A DNA stretch of 64,000 nt from Trebonia sp963785645. Lineage in GTDB: Bacteria > Actinomycetota > Actinomycetes > Streptosporangiales > Streptosporangiaceae. Below the pieces are notes generated by a model. That model was given only the letters and a program-made list of their open reading frames with translations. It had not been told where the DNA came from and ran no database searches. Shown piece by piece: positions 54,802 to 63,773 of this stretch; the first letter of the stretch is position 1; each line of letters starts with the position of its first letter. Position numbers and translations under genes: made by a program. The stretch lies in contig CAWAWG010000012.1 of the NCBI GenBank assembly GCA_963785645.1, positions 1 through 64,000 on the forward strand. The letters are read 5' to 3'.

Positions 54802-55406
54802 GATGAGGTGCAGCTCCCGCCGAAGCCGAGGCTGAGATCGGGCAGCGTGAAGGTACCCGCCGTCGTCAGCCAGGTGTTCTGCACGAGGTTGTCGATCTCC
54901 ATCGAGTCGGCCTGCTGCCCGAACCCGCCCGAGGAGCCGACGGCCCCCGGGTCCTCGGTGAGCGTGCCGGCATCGAGGCCGATGCTGATGTTGTGGAAGG
55001 TCGCCTCGCTGCCGGTCTGACTGGCCGCGTCGACGATCAGGTTCTGCGCGCTCACCGGGGTACCGCCGCCGCCGGCGGTCAGGTGCAGGGTGATCGGGCC
55101 GATGGTGACGCTCTGGCAGAGGTTGGTCAGGGTCGCGGACTGTATGGCCGAGATGATGACCGGCTGGCTGCCGGTGGCGCCCGAGATCGATCCGCCGTAC
55201 TGTTCGAACCCGGTCCCGGTCAGCTTGTCCACCGTGATCAGGTACTCCTCGCCGGAGACGGAGATGCTGGACGCGATGGCCCCTTCGGCGGTCGTCGCGA
55301 CAAGAGCACCGGCAACGACGGCGGCCGGCACTGCCACCATCGCGAACCGCCGCCACCTGACCCGGCCCCGGGTCGCCGCTCTGCTGTTGCTGTTGTCGAC
55401 CGACAT
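54798..55406 (-). CDS. DUF6230 secreted protein
   Basis: About 202 residues. A basic N-terminus (RGRVRWRRFAMVAVPAAVVAGALVATTAEGAIA in parts) forms a signal peptide or anchor. The rest is a beta-rich domain with LTGTGFEQYGG, TLTNLCQSVTIGPITLHL and the terminal SLGFGGSCTSS; two Cys could pair. It is first in the three-gene operon. ATG 55406 is chosen over 55475 because the signal peptide then has normal length. Function unknown. Confidence 0.85.
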   Translation of the reverse strand: MSVDNSNSRAATRGRVRWRRFAMVAVPAAVVAGALVATTAEGAIASSISVSGEEYLITVDKLTGTGFEQYGGSISGATGSQPVIISAIQSATLTNLCQSVTIGPITLHLTAGGGGTPVSAQNLIVDAASQTGSEATFHNISIGLDAGTLTEDPGAVGSSGGFGQQADSMEIDNLVQNTWLTTAGTFTLPDLSLGFGGSCTSS

Positions 55407-55578
55407 GCCGCTCCCAATCCGAGGATGTACTGGCGTGCACGCTCCCACCGGCGTGAGCCAAGACACACCGGACACTGCCCGGCAAGTTACTCCCCGGTAA
55501 AGTTACCGGTCAAGGACTTCAACACAACAATGTAAGCAAAAAGCACCATTTGTCCGTTGAAAGCGGGAATTTTCGCGC

Positions 55579-57465
55579 TCAACCCTCCAGCGCGCCCGCG
55601 ACCTCCAGCCAGCGTTCCTCAAGGCCGGCTTTCTCGACTTCCACCGCGGCGAGCTGCGCGCCAAGCTCGGTCAGCTTCTCGTAGTCGGTCGCGTTGGCGG
55701 CCAGTTCGGTGTGCAGCTTCGCCTCGCGCTCGCCGGCCCGGGCGATCTGCCGGTCCAACCGGTCAAGCTCCTTCTTGGCGGCCCGCTCGGCCGCGGATCC
55801 CGGAGTGAACCCGCCGCCAGCGGGTGCGGCGGCCGCTTGGGCGGCCCGGTTGTCGACCGCGCCGGCGGCGGGCGAGCCGTTCGCCGCCGCGGGCGCTGAT
55901 GAACGGGGACCCTTCGAATTAGGCCCAGCCGAGCTGGGCAGAGCCGACTGAGCCGCTGACCGCAGTCGCAGGTACTCATCGATGCCACCGGGCAGGTGGC
56001 GAAGCCGCCCCCCGAGGATGGCGTACTGCTCGTCGGTAACCCGCTCGATGAAGTACCGGTCGTGCGAGACCACGATGAGCGTTCCCGGCCACGAGTCGAG
56101 CAGATCCTCGATCACCGCGAGCATGTCGGTGTCCATGTCGTTGGTCGGCTCGTCGAGGATAAGGACGTTGGGCTGCTCCAGGAGGATCAGCAGCAGTTGC
56201 AGCCGGCGCTGCTGCCCGCCGGACAGATCCCGCACCGGAGTGGACAGCTGCGCGGCGGCGAAGCCCAGTCGTTCGAGCAGCGCGCTCGGCGTCAGTTCCT
56301 GCGCCTTCGCGCCGGTGCCGATGGTGTAGCTGGTGCGAAGCTGGCTCACAATGACCCGGACAGGCTCGTTCATGTGCTCTTCAAGATCGCCCAGGCGCTG
56401 GGTAAGGGCCGCGATCTTGACCGTCTTGCCGCGTCTGACGATGCCGGAGGCGGGCTTGACGGCGCCCGTGATCAGGCCGAGCAGGGTGGACTTGCCCGCC
56501 CCGTTGACGCCGAGGATCCCGGTCCGCTCGCCCGGTGCGATCCGCCATTCCACGTCGTGCAGCACCTCGCGGCCGTCATAGCCGGCCGAGACGTCGAGCA
56601 GGTCGACGACATCCTTGCCGAGCCGGGCAACCGCCAGTGACTGGAGCGACACCGCGTCGCGGATCTCCGGCACGTCGGCGATCAGCGCGTTGGCCGCGTC
56701 GATGCGGAACTTGGGTTTAGACGTGCGGGCCGGCGCGCCCCGGCGGAGCCAGGCCAGCTCCTTGCGGGCGAGGTTCTGCCGTTTCGCCTCGGCCGAGGCG
56801 GCCATCCGGTCCCGCTCGACCCGTTGCAGGATGTAGGCGGCGTATCCGCCCTCGAACGGCTCGACGATCCGGTCGTGTACCTCCCAGGTGGCGGTGCACA
56901 CCTCGTCAAGGAACCAGCGGTCGTGGGTAATGACGAGCAGCCCGCCCGCGTTAGCGGGCCAGCGGCGCTTAAGGTGCTGGGCAAGCCAGGTGATCGCCTC
57001 AACGTCCAGGTGGTTAGTGGGCTCGTCGAGCAGCAGCACCTCCCACTCGCCGGCCAGCAGGGCGGCGAGCGCGACCCGGCGCCGCTGGCCGCCGCTGAGC
57101 ACGCTGAGCGGCGCGTCCCACGGGATGTCGGCGAGCAGGCCGCGGATCACGTCCCGCACCCGGGCATCGCCGGCCCAGACGTACTCGGGCGTCTCGCCGA
57201 CCACCGCCCGTTCGACCGTGAGAGAGTCGTCGAGCGTGTCACCCTGGTCGAGCACGCCGATCCGGACCCCGCCGCGGACGGTGACCCGTCCGGCATCGGG
57301 CCGCAACTGCCCAGCGAGCAGTGCGAGCAGACTGGTCTTGCCATCGCCGTTCCGGCCAACGACTCCGACCCGATCGCCGTCGTTCAGACCCAGGGTGACG
57401 GAATCGAAAACGACTTTCGTCGGAAACTCAAGGTGCAGGGCCTCGGCCCCAAGAAGATGCGCCAT
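55579..57465 (-). CDS. ABC-F family ATP-binding protein
   Basis: About 628 residues, two ABC domains and no membrane segments. Walker A: VGRNGDGKTSLL and LGVNGAGKSTLLG; signatures LSGGQRRRVAL and LSGGQQRRLQLL; Walker B LLLDEPTNHLD and LILDEPTNDMD. The C-terminal region holds an Ala/Pro-rich linker, then a coiled coil (ELDRLDRQIARAGEREAKLH), as in Uup-like members. ABC-F proteins act on the ribosome; resistance or ribosome rescue roles are possible. ATG 57465. Confidence 0.93.
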   Translation of the reverse strand: MAHLLGAEALHLEFPTKVVFDSVTLGLNDGDRVGVVGRNGDGKTSLLALLAGQLRPDAGRVTVRGGVRIGVLDQGDTLDDSLTVERAVVGETPEYVWAGDARVRDVIRGLLADIPWDAPLSVLSGGQRRRVALAALLAGEWEVLLLDEPTNHLDVEAITWLAQHLKRRWPANAGGLLVITHDRWFLDEVCTATWEVHDRIVEPFEGGYAAYILQRVERDRMAASAEAKRQNLARKELAWLRRGAPARTSKPKFRIDAANALIADVPEIRDAVSLQSLAVARLGKDVVDLLDVSAGYDGREVLHDVEWRIAPGERTGILGVNGAGKSTLLGLITGAVKPASGIVRRGKTVKIAALTQRLGDLEEHMNEPVRVIVSQLRTSYTIGTGAKAQELTPSALLERLGFAAAQLSTPVRDLSGGQQRRLQLLLILLEQPNVLILDEPTNDMDTDMLAVIEDLLDSWPGTLIVVSHDRYFIERVTDEQYAILGGRLRHLPGGIDEYLRLRSAAQSALPSSAGPNSKGPRSSAPAAANGSPAAGAVDNRAAQAAAAPAGGGFTPGSAAERAAKKELDRLDRQIARAGEREAKLHTELAANATDYEKLTELGAQLAAVEVEKAGLEERWLEVAGALEG

Positions 57466-57536
57466 ATCGGCTTCCAGGCTAGGCCATCCCGCGTCCCCGG
57501 TTGTTCCGCGTGGCCCGGGCCGACGGGGGTCCGGTG

Positions 57537-58493
57537 TTATCTCGCTATGACGGAAGCGCCTTCGGCGGGGCCGGAGGCGGTAACCACGGAGCGGCATACC
57601 CCTGCGGCGGAAAGACTTGCGGCCAGGGCGGCGGCGCCGGCTTCATCGCGGGCGAGAAAGTAGCAGGTCGGACCCGAGCCGGAGACAAGTGCGCCGAGTG
57701 CGCCCGCCTCGAGTCCCGCGTCCAGGGTCTTGCGCAGCGCGGGGAACAGCATGAGCGCCGGCTCTTGCAAGTCGTTGCGGAGCGCCGCGCCGAGTCCCGC
57801 CAGGTCGCCTGCGCTTAGCGCCTGTATGAGTTCGGCGGACAGTTCCGGCTCTGCTGTTTCCTGGTCCTGACGCTGCTTGTCGAGCGCGCGGAAGACCGTC
57901 GGCGTGGACAGATGACCGTCGGCCAACGCGAGCACCCAGTGGTAGACCGTCGCGGGCGCGGCGGGCGGCACCGGGGTCAGCTGTTCGCCCCGGCCGCGGC
58001 CGACCGCGGTGTTGCCGAGCACCGCGAAGGCGACGTCGCTGCCGACGTCCCCGGCCACCGCGCAGAGTTCCTCCTGGAGGAGTCCCGTGCCCCATAGCTC
58101 GTTGCAGGCGACCAGCGCGGCGGCGGCGTCGGCGCTGCCGCCAGCCATCCCGCCGGCCACGGGAATCCGCTTAACGATGGTCACGGCAACGCCGCCAGCA
58201 CCAGGAGCACCGCCAACGCTGGTAACGCCGCCGCCGCGCTTCGCGATCGCTTGCCGTAGCGTGCGGACCGCGCGGAGCGCGAGGTTGTCCCCGTCCTCCG
58301 GCACCAGGTCCGCGCCCTCGCCGCTGACCGTCACGGTGTCGCCCTCCGCGGGCTCGACCGTTACTTCGTCAAACAGCGACACCGCGTGGAACACCGTCAC
58401 CAGGCCGTGGTACCCATCCGGCCGCAGCGGCCCCACCGCGAGCTGCAAGTTGATCTTCGCAGGCACCCGCACGGTCACACTCGTCACGATCAC
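57537..58493 (-). CDS. ispE: 4-diphosphocytidyl-2-C-methyl-D-erythritol kinase
   Basis: About 318 residues, GHMP kinase fold, MEP pathway to isoprenoids (which also feeds menaquinone tails). VRVPAKINLQLAVGPLRPDGYH is the family start; the ATP loop is PVAGGMAGGSADAAAAL; LVSGSGPTCYF is near the C-terminus. A Gly-rich insertion (GGGVTSVGGAPGAGG) precedes the ATP loop. GTG 58493. It follows ksgA as in other actinomycetes. Confidence 0.94.
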   Translation of the reverse strand: MIVTSVTVRVPAKINLQLAVGPLRPDGYHGLVTVFHAVSLFDEVTVEPAEGDTVTVSGEGADLVPEDGDNLALRAVRTLRQAIAKRGGGVTSVGGAPGAGGVAVTIVKRIPVAGGMAGGSADAAAALVACNELWGTGLLQEELCAVAGDVGSDVAFAVLGNTAVGRGRGEQLTPVPPAAPATVYHWVLALADGHLSTPTVFRALDKQRQDQETAEPELSAELIQALSAGDLAGLGAALRNDLQEPALMLFPALRKTLDAGLEAGALGALVSGSGPTCYFLARDEAGAAALAASLSAAGVCRSVVTASGPAEGASVIAR

Positions 58494-58588
58494 GGAGCCT
58501 ACTGCGTCGCGAACGGCCGCCTACTTCCAGGTACGGGTGTACCTTTACTGCCGTTATAGGCACATCTATACAGCGTGGCGAGGCAGCG

Positions 58589-59611
58589 TCACCTTCGGCT
58601 GCACTGGGCAATTCTGGCGAATTCGGCCACGGTAAGGGACTCGCCGCGGGCACCGGGATCGACACCGGCCGCGCGGAGCGCGTCTTCTGCCTTGGCGGGG
58701 AAGCCGGCCCAGCCCGCGAGCGCGGCGCGGAGGGTCTTGCGGCGCTGGCCGAAGGCGGCGTCGATTACCGCGAAGACTTCTTCGCGGCTGGCCGTTGTCG
58801 CCGGCGGGTCGTGGTGGGTGAAGGTCACGAGCTTGGAGTCCACGTTCGGAACCGGCCAGAAGACGTTGCGCGGCACCGTTCCGGCGGACCGCGCTTCCGC
58901 GTACCAGGCGAGCTTGGCCGACGGCACGCCGTACACCCGGCTGCCCGGGCCCGCGCACATCCGGTCGGCGACCTCGGCCTGCACCATGACAACGCCGCGT
59001 TGCAGCGACGGCAGCGCCGCGAGCAGGCGCAGCACGACGGGGACGGCGACGTTGTAGGGCAGGTTGGCCGCGAGCACGGTCGGCGGGGGTCCGCCGATCT
59101 CCTTCTCGCCGACCGCGAGCGCGTCGGCGGTGAGCACCGTCACCCGGTCAGCGAATTCGGGCGCGCGTTCCGCGATCGTACGCGGCAGCTCGTTCGCGAG
59201 CACCGGGTCGATCTCAACGGCCACCAGCCGCACGGGGATCATCCCAGGTTCCACCGTCGGCGCTCCCGCCCCACTGGCCGCACCGGCTTCACCGTCAGTT
59301 CCGGGCGCAGTATCCCCACCAGTCACAGCAGCCGCATGGCGCAGGGCCGTTCCGCAGATCCCATCAGTAACGGGAGCAGCGTCTTCAACGATGGACTCAA
59401 GCAGCGCGAGCGTCAGCGATCCGAGACCGGGGCCGACCTCCAGGAGCACGTCGCCGGGGCCCGCCTTGGCCAGCGCCGCGATCTTCCGGACGGTTCCCTG
59501 CTCGACGACGAAGTTCTGGCCGAGCTTCTTGGTCGGCCGGACCCCCAGCCTGTCCGCTATGCCCCGGATGTCCCCCGCGCCGAGCAGTCGTACGGCCGCC
59601 GACACGGTCAC
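58589..59611 (-). CDS. ksgA: 16S rRNA (adenine(1518)-N6/adenine(1519)-N6)-dimethyltransferase
   Basis: About 340 residues. Motifs: TKKLGQNFVVEQGTVRKIA, the SAM motif LEVGPGLGSLTLALL and the catalytic NLPYNVAVP. Between the SAM motif and VRLVAVEIDP lies an insertion of about 50 residues rich in Ala, Gly and Thr that relatives lack. GTG 59611 or 59614 gives the normal N-terminus; the open frame to 59785 crosses an inverted repeat. It dimethylates two adenines in helix 45 of 16S rRNA. Confidence 0.94.
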   Translation of the reverse strand: MTVSAAVRLLGAGDIRGIADRLGVRPTKKLGQNFVVEQGTVRKIAALAKAGPGDVLLEVGPGLGSLTLALLESIVEDAAPVTDGICGTALRHAAAVTGGDTAPGTDGEAGAASGAGAPTVEPGMIPVRLVAVEIDPVLANELPRTIAERAPEFADRVTVLTADALAVGEKEIGGPPPTVLAANLPYNVAVPVVLRLLAALPSLQRGVVMVQAEVADRMCAGPGSRVYGVPSAKLAWYAEARSAGTVPRNVFWPVPNVDSKLVTFTHHDPPATTASREEVFAVIDAAFGQRRKTLRAALAGWAGFPAKAEDALRAAGVDPGARGESLTVAEFARIAQCSRR

Positions 59612-59638
59612 CACGCCCGAGTGCGCGCCGGGCGCATC

Positions 59639-59688
59639 ATGATCACGGAAGATTTGCAGCTTATTTGATGCTTTTCTTCCGTGATCAT
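59639..59688. repeat. Perfect 13-bp inverted repeat between tatD and ksgA
   Basis: ATGATCACGGAAG (59639-59651) and CTTCCGTGATCAT (59676-59688) flank a 24-nt AT-rich loop. It occupies the place where many actinomycetes carry rpfB. It could be a terminator for tatD without a U-tract, a leader structure of ksgA or an element scar. Confidence 0.7.
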
Positions 59689-59723
59689 GGATCGGGCAGC
59701 GCGGCCGCCGGCAAGAGGGGGGA

Positions 59724-60550
59724 TCACCAGCCGAAGACCTCGGAACCCGTTGCCTGCAACTGGGCACAGAAGTCCGAAATGTCAATGTCCTTCAGCGCCG
59801 CTAGGTAGCGGATCGTGTAGGCGGTCATCGCCGGGGAGTTCGGCTTGCCGCGGTGCGGGACCGGGGTGAGGTACGGCGCGTCGGTCTCGGCGAGCATCAG
59901 CTCCGCCGGAGCGACCAGCGCCGCCTCGCGCAGCGAGTCCGCGTTCTTGAACGTCACGTTGCCCGCGAAGCTCATCAGGTAGCCCGCCGAGGCGCAGCGC
60001 TCCGCCATCGCCGCGTCGCCCGGAGAAGCAGTGGAAGATCACCGAATACGGCGGCCAGGGCGCGTACTCCTCCAGGATCGACAGCACGTCCTCGTGCGCG
60101 TCCCGGTCGTGGATCATCAGCGCCTTGCCGGTCCGCCGGGCGAGCTCGATGTGCGCGCGGAACCAGGCCTGCTGTACGTCGCGGGCCGAGTAGTCCCGGT
60201 AGTAGTCCAGGCCCGGTCTCGCCGATCGCGACAACCTTCGGGGACTCCGCCAGGGCCGAGATCGCGGCGAGCACTGGCTCGCGCTCCCGGTACACGGCGC
60301 CGGTCTCGTTGGGGTGGATCGCCACCGCCGCGTAGACGTCTGGGTACTCGGCCGCGCACGTCACCGACCACCGCGAGGACGGCAGGTCGCAGCCGACGTT
60401 GACCACCCGGCCGATGCCGACGGCACGGGCGGCGGCGAGCACCCCGTCGACCGGCAGGCCGAGGATGTCCATGTGCGTGTGCGCGTCGAAGCCGCCCGGC
60501 TCCGGCAGCGCGGCTGCCTCCCGGGGAGAGGACGCCCCGTAAGGTGTCAA
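59724..60550 (-). CDS. tatD: TatD-family metal-dependent hydrolase (frameshifted as given)
   Basis: TIM-barrel nuclease. GFDAHTHMDILG is the first metal site; VVNVGCDLPSS, EYPDVYAAVAIHPNE, then, after a break near 60215, LDYYRDYSARDVQQAWF, KALMIHDRD and FHCFSG; a second break near 60022 leads to LMSFAGNVTFKNADSL, LLAETDAPYLTPVPHRGKPNSP-like LAETDAPYLTPVPHRGKPN, ending at 59724. Each break is one base. Start near TTG 60550 is uncertain. 3'-5' exonuclease or deoxyribonuclease activity is known for the family. Confidence 0.9.
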
Positions 60551-60618
60551 CCTCGTCCCCTTCGGCGCCGCCCTCGGGGGTCGACCGGGGCTCAGGGTGA
60601 AACACGGACTCGTTCGGA

Positions 60619-62449
60619 CTAATCATTTCCGCTTAGCCGGGCGATTTCCTCGTCAACCACGGACTGGTCCAGCTTCGTGAACAGCGGGGCGGGGACGGCC
60701 AGCGGCGTGCCCGCCGCGACCGGCCGGGACTCCCAGCGGAACGTCGAGTCGTAGTCGCCGGTGATCACCGGGTAGGACGGGCCGCCCTCCTCGTCCACCT
60801 GCTCGATCCGCGGCATGCCCGACCAGTCGCCGGTGCCGCCGAGCATCTCGTGCACGGCCTGCGACGAGCGCGGCAGGAACGGGGTGAGCAGCGTCTTGGC
60901 GTCGGCGATCGCCTGGAGCGTGACGTGCAGCACCGTCCGCATCCGCTCCGGGTCCGACGTCCGAAGCTTCCACGGCGCCTGCTCGGAGAAGTACTTGTTG
61001 GCCTCGCCGACGGCCCGCATCGCCTCGTTGATCGCGAACTTGAACCGCGAGTGCGACAGGTGCTCGCCGACCGCGGCGAAAGCGCCGGAGGTGGTCTCGA
61101 GCAGCGCGCGGTCCGCGTCGGTGAGCTCGCCGGCGGCGGGGATCGAGCCGATGTTCTTCGCCGCGAACGAGACCGCCCGGTTGACCAGGTTGCCCCAGGT
61201 GGCGACCAGCTCGTCGTTGTTCCTGCGGACGAACTCGCTCCAGGTGAAGTCGGTGTCGTGCGTCTCCGGGCCGGCCACCGCGACGTAGTAGCGCAGCGCG
61301 TCCACGTCGTAGCGGTCGAGGAAGTCCTTGACGTAGATGACCACCTGGCGGGAGGAGGAGAACTTCTTGCCCTCCATCGTCAGGAACTCGCTGCTCACCA
61401 CCTCGGACGGCAGGTCGAGCTGCCCGAGCGGGCCCGGGCTGCCGCCCTTGGCGCCGTGGCCCCCGTAGCCGAGCAGCATCGCCGGCCAGATCTCCGAGTG
61501 GAAGACGATGTTGTCCTTGCCCATGAAGTAGTAGGCCTCGGCGCTCTCGTCGTTCCACCAGGCCCGCCAGGCGTCCGGGTCGCCGGTCCGGCGGGCCCAC
61601 TCGATGGACGCCGACAGGTAGCCGATGACCGCGTCGAACCAGACGTAGATCCGCTTGTCGTTGCGGTCCCGCCAGCCGTCGAGCGGCACCGGGACGCCCC
61701 AGTCGAGGTCGCGGGTGATCGCGCGCGGCTGGAGGTCGTCGAGCAGGTTGAGCGAGAACTTCAGGACGTTCGGCCGCCACTGGCCTTCCTTGGACTTCAG
61801 CCAGCCGCCGAGCGCGTCGGTGAAGGCGGGCAGGTCGAGGAAGTAGTGCTCCTGCTCGACGAACAGCGGCGTCTCGCCGTTGATCTTCGACACGCGGGTT
61901 GATCAGGTCGGTCGGGTCGAGCTGGTTGCCGCAGTTGTCGCACTGGTCGCCGCGCGCGCTCGGGTAGCCGCAGATCGGGCAGGTGCCCTCGATGTAGCGG
62001 TCGGGCAGCGTGCGGCCGGTGGACGGGGAGATCGCGCCGAGCGTGGTCTTCGGGAAGATGTACCCGTTCTTGAGCAGGGTCAGGAAGATCTCCTGGACGA
62101 CCGCGTAGTGGTTGCGGGTCGTGGTCCTGGTGAACAGGTCATAGGTCATGCCGAGGTTGGCGAGGTCGTTCCCGATGACGCCGTTGTACCGGTCGGCGAG
62201 CTCCCTTGCGCTCAGGCCCTCCTTGTCGGCCTGAACCTGGATCGGGGTGCCGTGCTCGTCGGTGCCCGAGACCATCAGGACCTTGTTGCCCGCCATCCGC
62301 TGGTACCGGCTGAACATGTCGCTCGGCAGCCCGAAGCCGGAGACGTGGCCGATGTGCCGCGGGCCGTTGGCGTAAGGCCAGGCCGCCGCGGTCAGGATGT
62401 GCTTGGCGGATGCGCGGATGACATGGTTAAAGCCTACGGGCTGTCGCAT
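60619..62449 (-). CDS. metG: Methionyl-tRNA synthetase, one frameshift near 61895
   Basis: Class I synthetase of about 600 residues. N-terminal frame: TAAAWPYANGPRHIGHVSGFG (HIGH motif), VSGTDEHGTPI, zinc motif CPICGY...CDNCGNQL, then LINPR. After one extra base the other frame gives SKINGETPLFVEQEHYFLDL, the KMSKS-equivalent KKFSSSRQVVIYV, and the anticodon-binding domain to 60619. ATG 62449 (MRQPVGF) or 62464 is possible. The start overlaps the 3' end of the upstream glycosyltransferase gene. Confidence 0.94.
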
Positions 62450-63643
62450 GGTCGTCGCTGACATTGAGCTCAGCCTTCGCGCCGACCGGGACGTGCCTGG
62501 TCTGCTTGATGCCCAGGATCGACAGGAAGAACGTGCCGAGGATCAGCTGGCAGCTTAGTACGAGCGCGGTCACCGACGGGACCATCAGGCGCAGCGCGTG
62601 CTCGTAGTTGAGGTGCCCGAACGCGTGGCTCTGCCAGTAGGTGAGCGAGAAGATCAGGCCGACAAGGCCCGCGAGGCCCACGGCCGCGCCGGTCAGCAGG
62701 CCGCGCTCGAGCGAGAGCTTGCCGAGCAGGGTCTGCACCTTGGGCTCGGTGGGCAGGAATCCCTCCGAGCCGGCGTAGACCTGGGTGAACAGCCAGAAGA
62801 GCATCGCCTGGAACCCGATGTCGACGCAGGCGCCGCAGGCGACGAGGGTATCCACGTCGAGGGACACCCCGCCGATGGTCAGCGGGCCGGCGACCGCGAC
62901 CGCCGCGCCCAAGCCGAGGCCGAGCGACCAGCAGCACGAGGCCGGGGATAGAAGAACAGCCAGCGCGGGCTGAACAGCAGCAGGAAGCGCAGGTGGCGCC
63001 AGCCGTCGCGCCAGCTGCGCAGGTGCGGCGGGCGGCTGCGGCCGTCCTTGACCAGCGTCGTGGGCACCTCGGTGACCTTCTGCTTGGCCAGGGTGGCCTT
63101 CACCACCATCTCGCTGGCGAACTCCATGCCGGTGGCCTGCAGGCCGAGGGCGATGGCGCTGTCCCGCCGGAAGCCGCGCAGTCCGCAGTGGAAGTCGCCG
63201 ATCGCGGAGGGGAAGAACAGGCGGCCGATGAAGGAGAGCACCGGGTTGCCCAGGTACCGGTGCAGCGGCGGCATCGCGCCAGGCGCGATACCGCCCTTGA
63301 AGCGGTTGCCCATCACCAGGTCGTAGCCCTTGCGGAGCTCGGTGATGAACGGCATCAGGTTGGTGAAGTCGTAGCTGTCGTCGGCGTCGCCCATGATCAC
63401 GTACTCGCCGCGGGCCGCGATGATGCCGCCCATCAGCGCGTTACCGTAGCCCCGCTCGGGGATCGGGACCACGCGGGCGCCCGCGTCCTCGGCGAGTTGC
63501 CTGCTGCCGTCGGTTGAGCCGTTGTCGGCCACCACGACCTCGCCGCTGATCCCGCTGTCCGCGATGAACTGAACGGCCTTGCGCACGCAGGTTGCCACGG
63601 TTTCCGCCTCATTGAGGCAGGGCATGACGACGGTCAACTCCAC
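62427..63643 (-). CDS. GT2 glycosyltransferase, dolichol-phosphate mannosyltransferase-like, with C-terminal membrane domain (one frameshift near 62945)
   Basis: About 405 residues. The N-terminal GT-A domain has VVMPCLNEAETVATCVRKA, VVADNGSTDGSRQLAED, the metal site MGDADDSYDFTNL and GDFHCGLRGFRRD. After FSPRWLFFYP the frame shifts by one base and continues into about four hydrophobic segments (GAAVAVAGPLTIGG, CVDIGFQAMLFWLFTQVY, AVGLAGLVGLIFSLTYW, ALVLSCQLILGTFFLSILG). Such enzymes load a sugar on a polyprenyl phosphate. ATG 63643. Confidence 0.85.
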
Positions 63644-63773
63644 GTGGACTCCATTCGCCGTATTACCGTGAGACTCGGACCATTAGCGGCCCGATATGGC
63701 GTACATTGCTCGGGCGCGGGGGCCGCGGGGCGCGCGGTCACCCGTTGCGCCCTAGAAGTAGGAGGATACGGGC

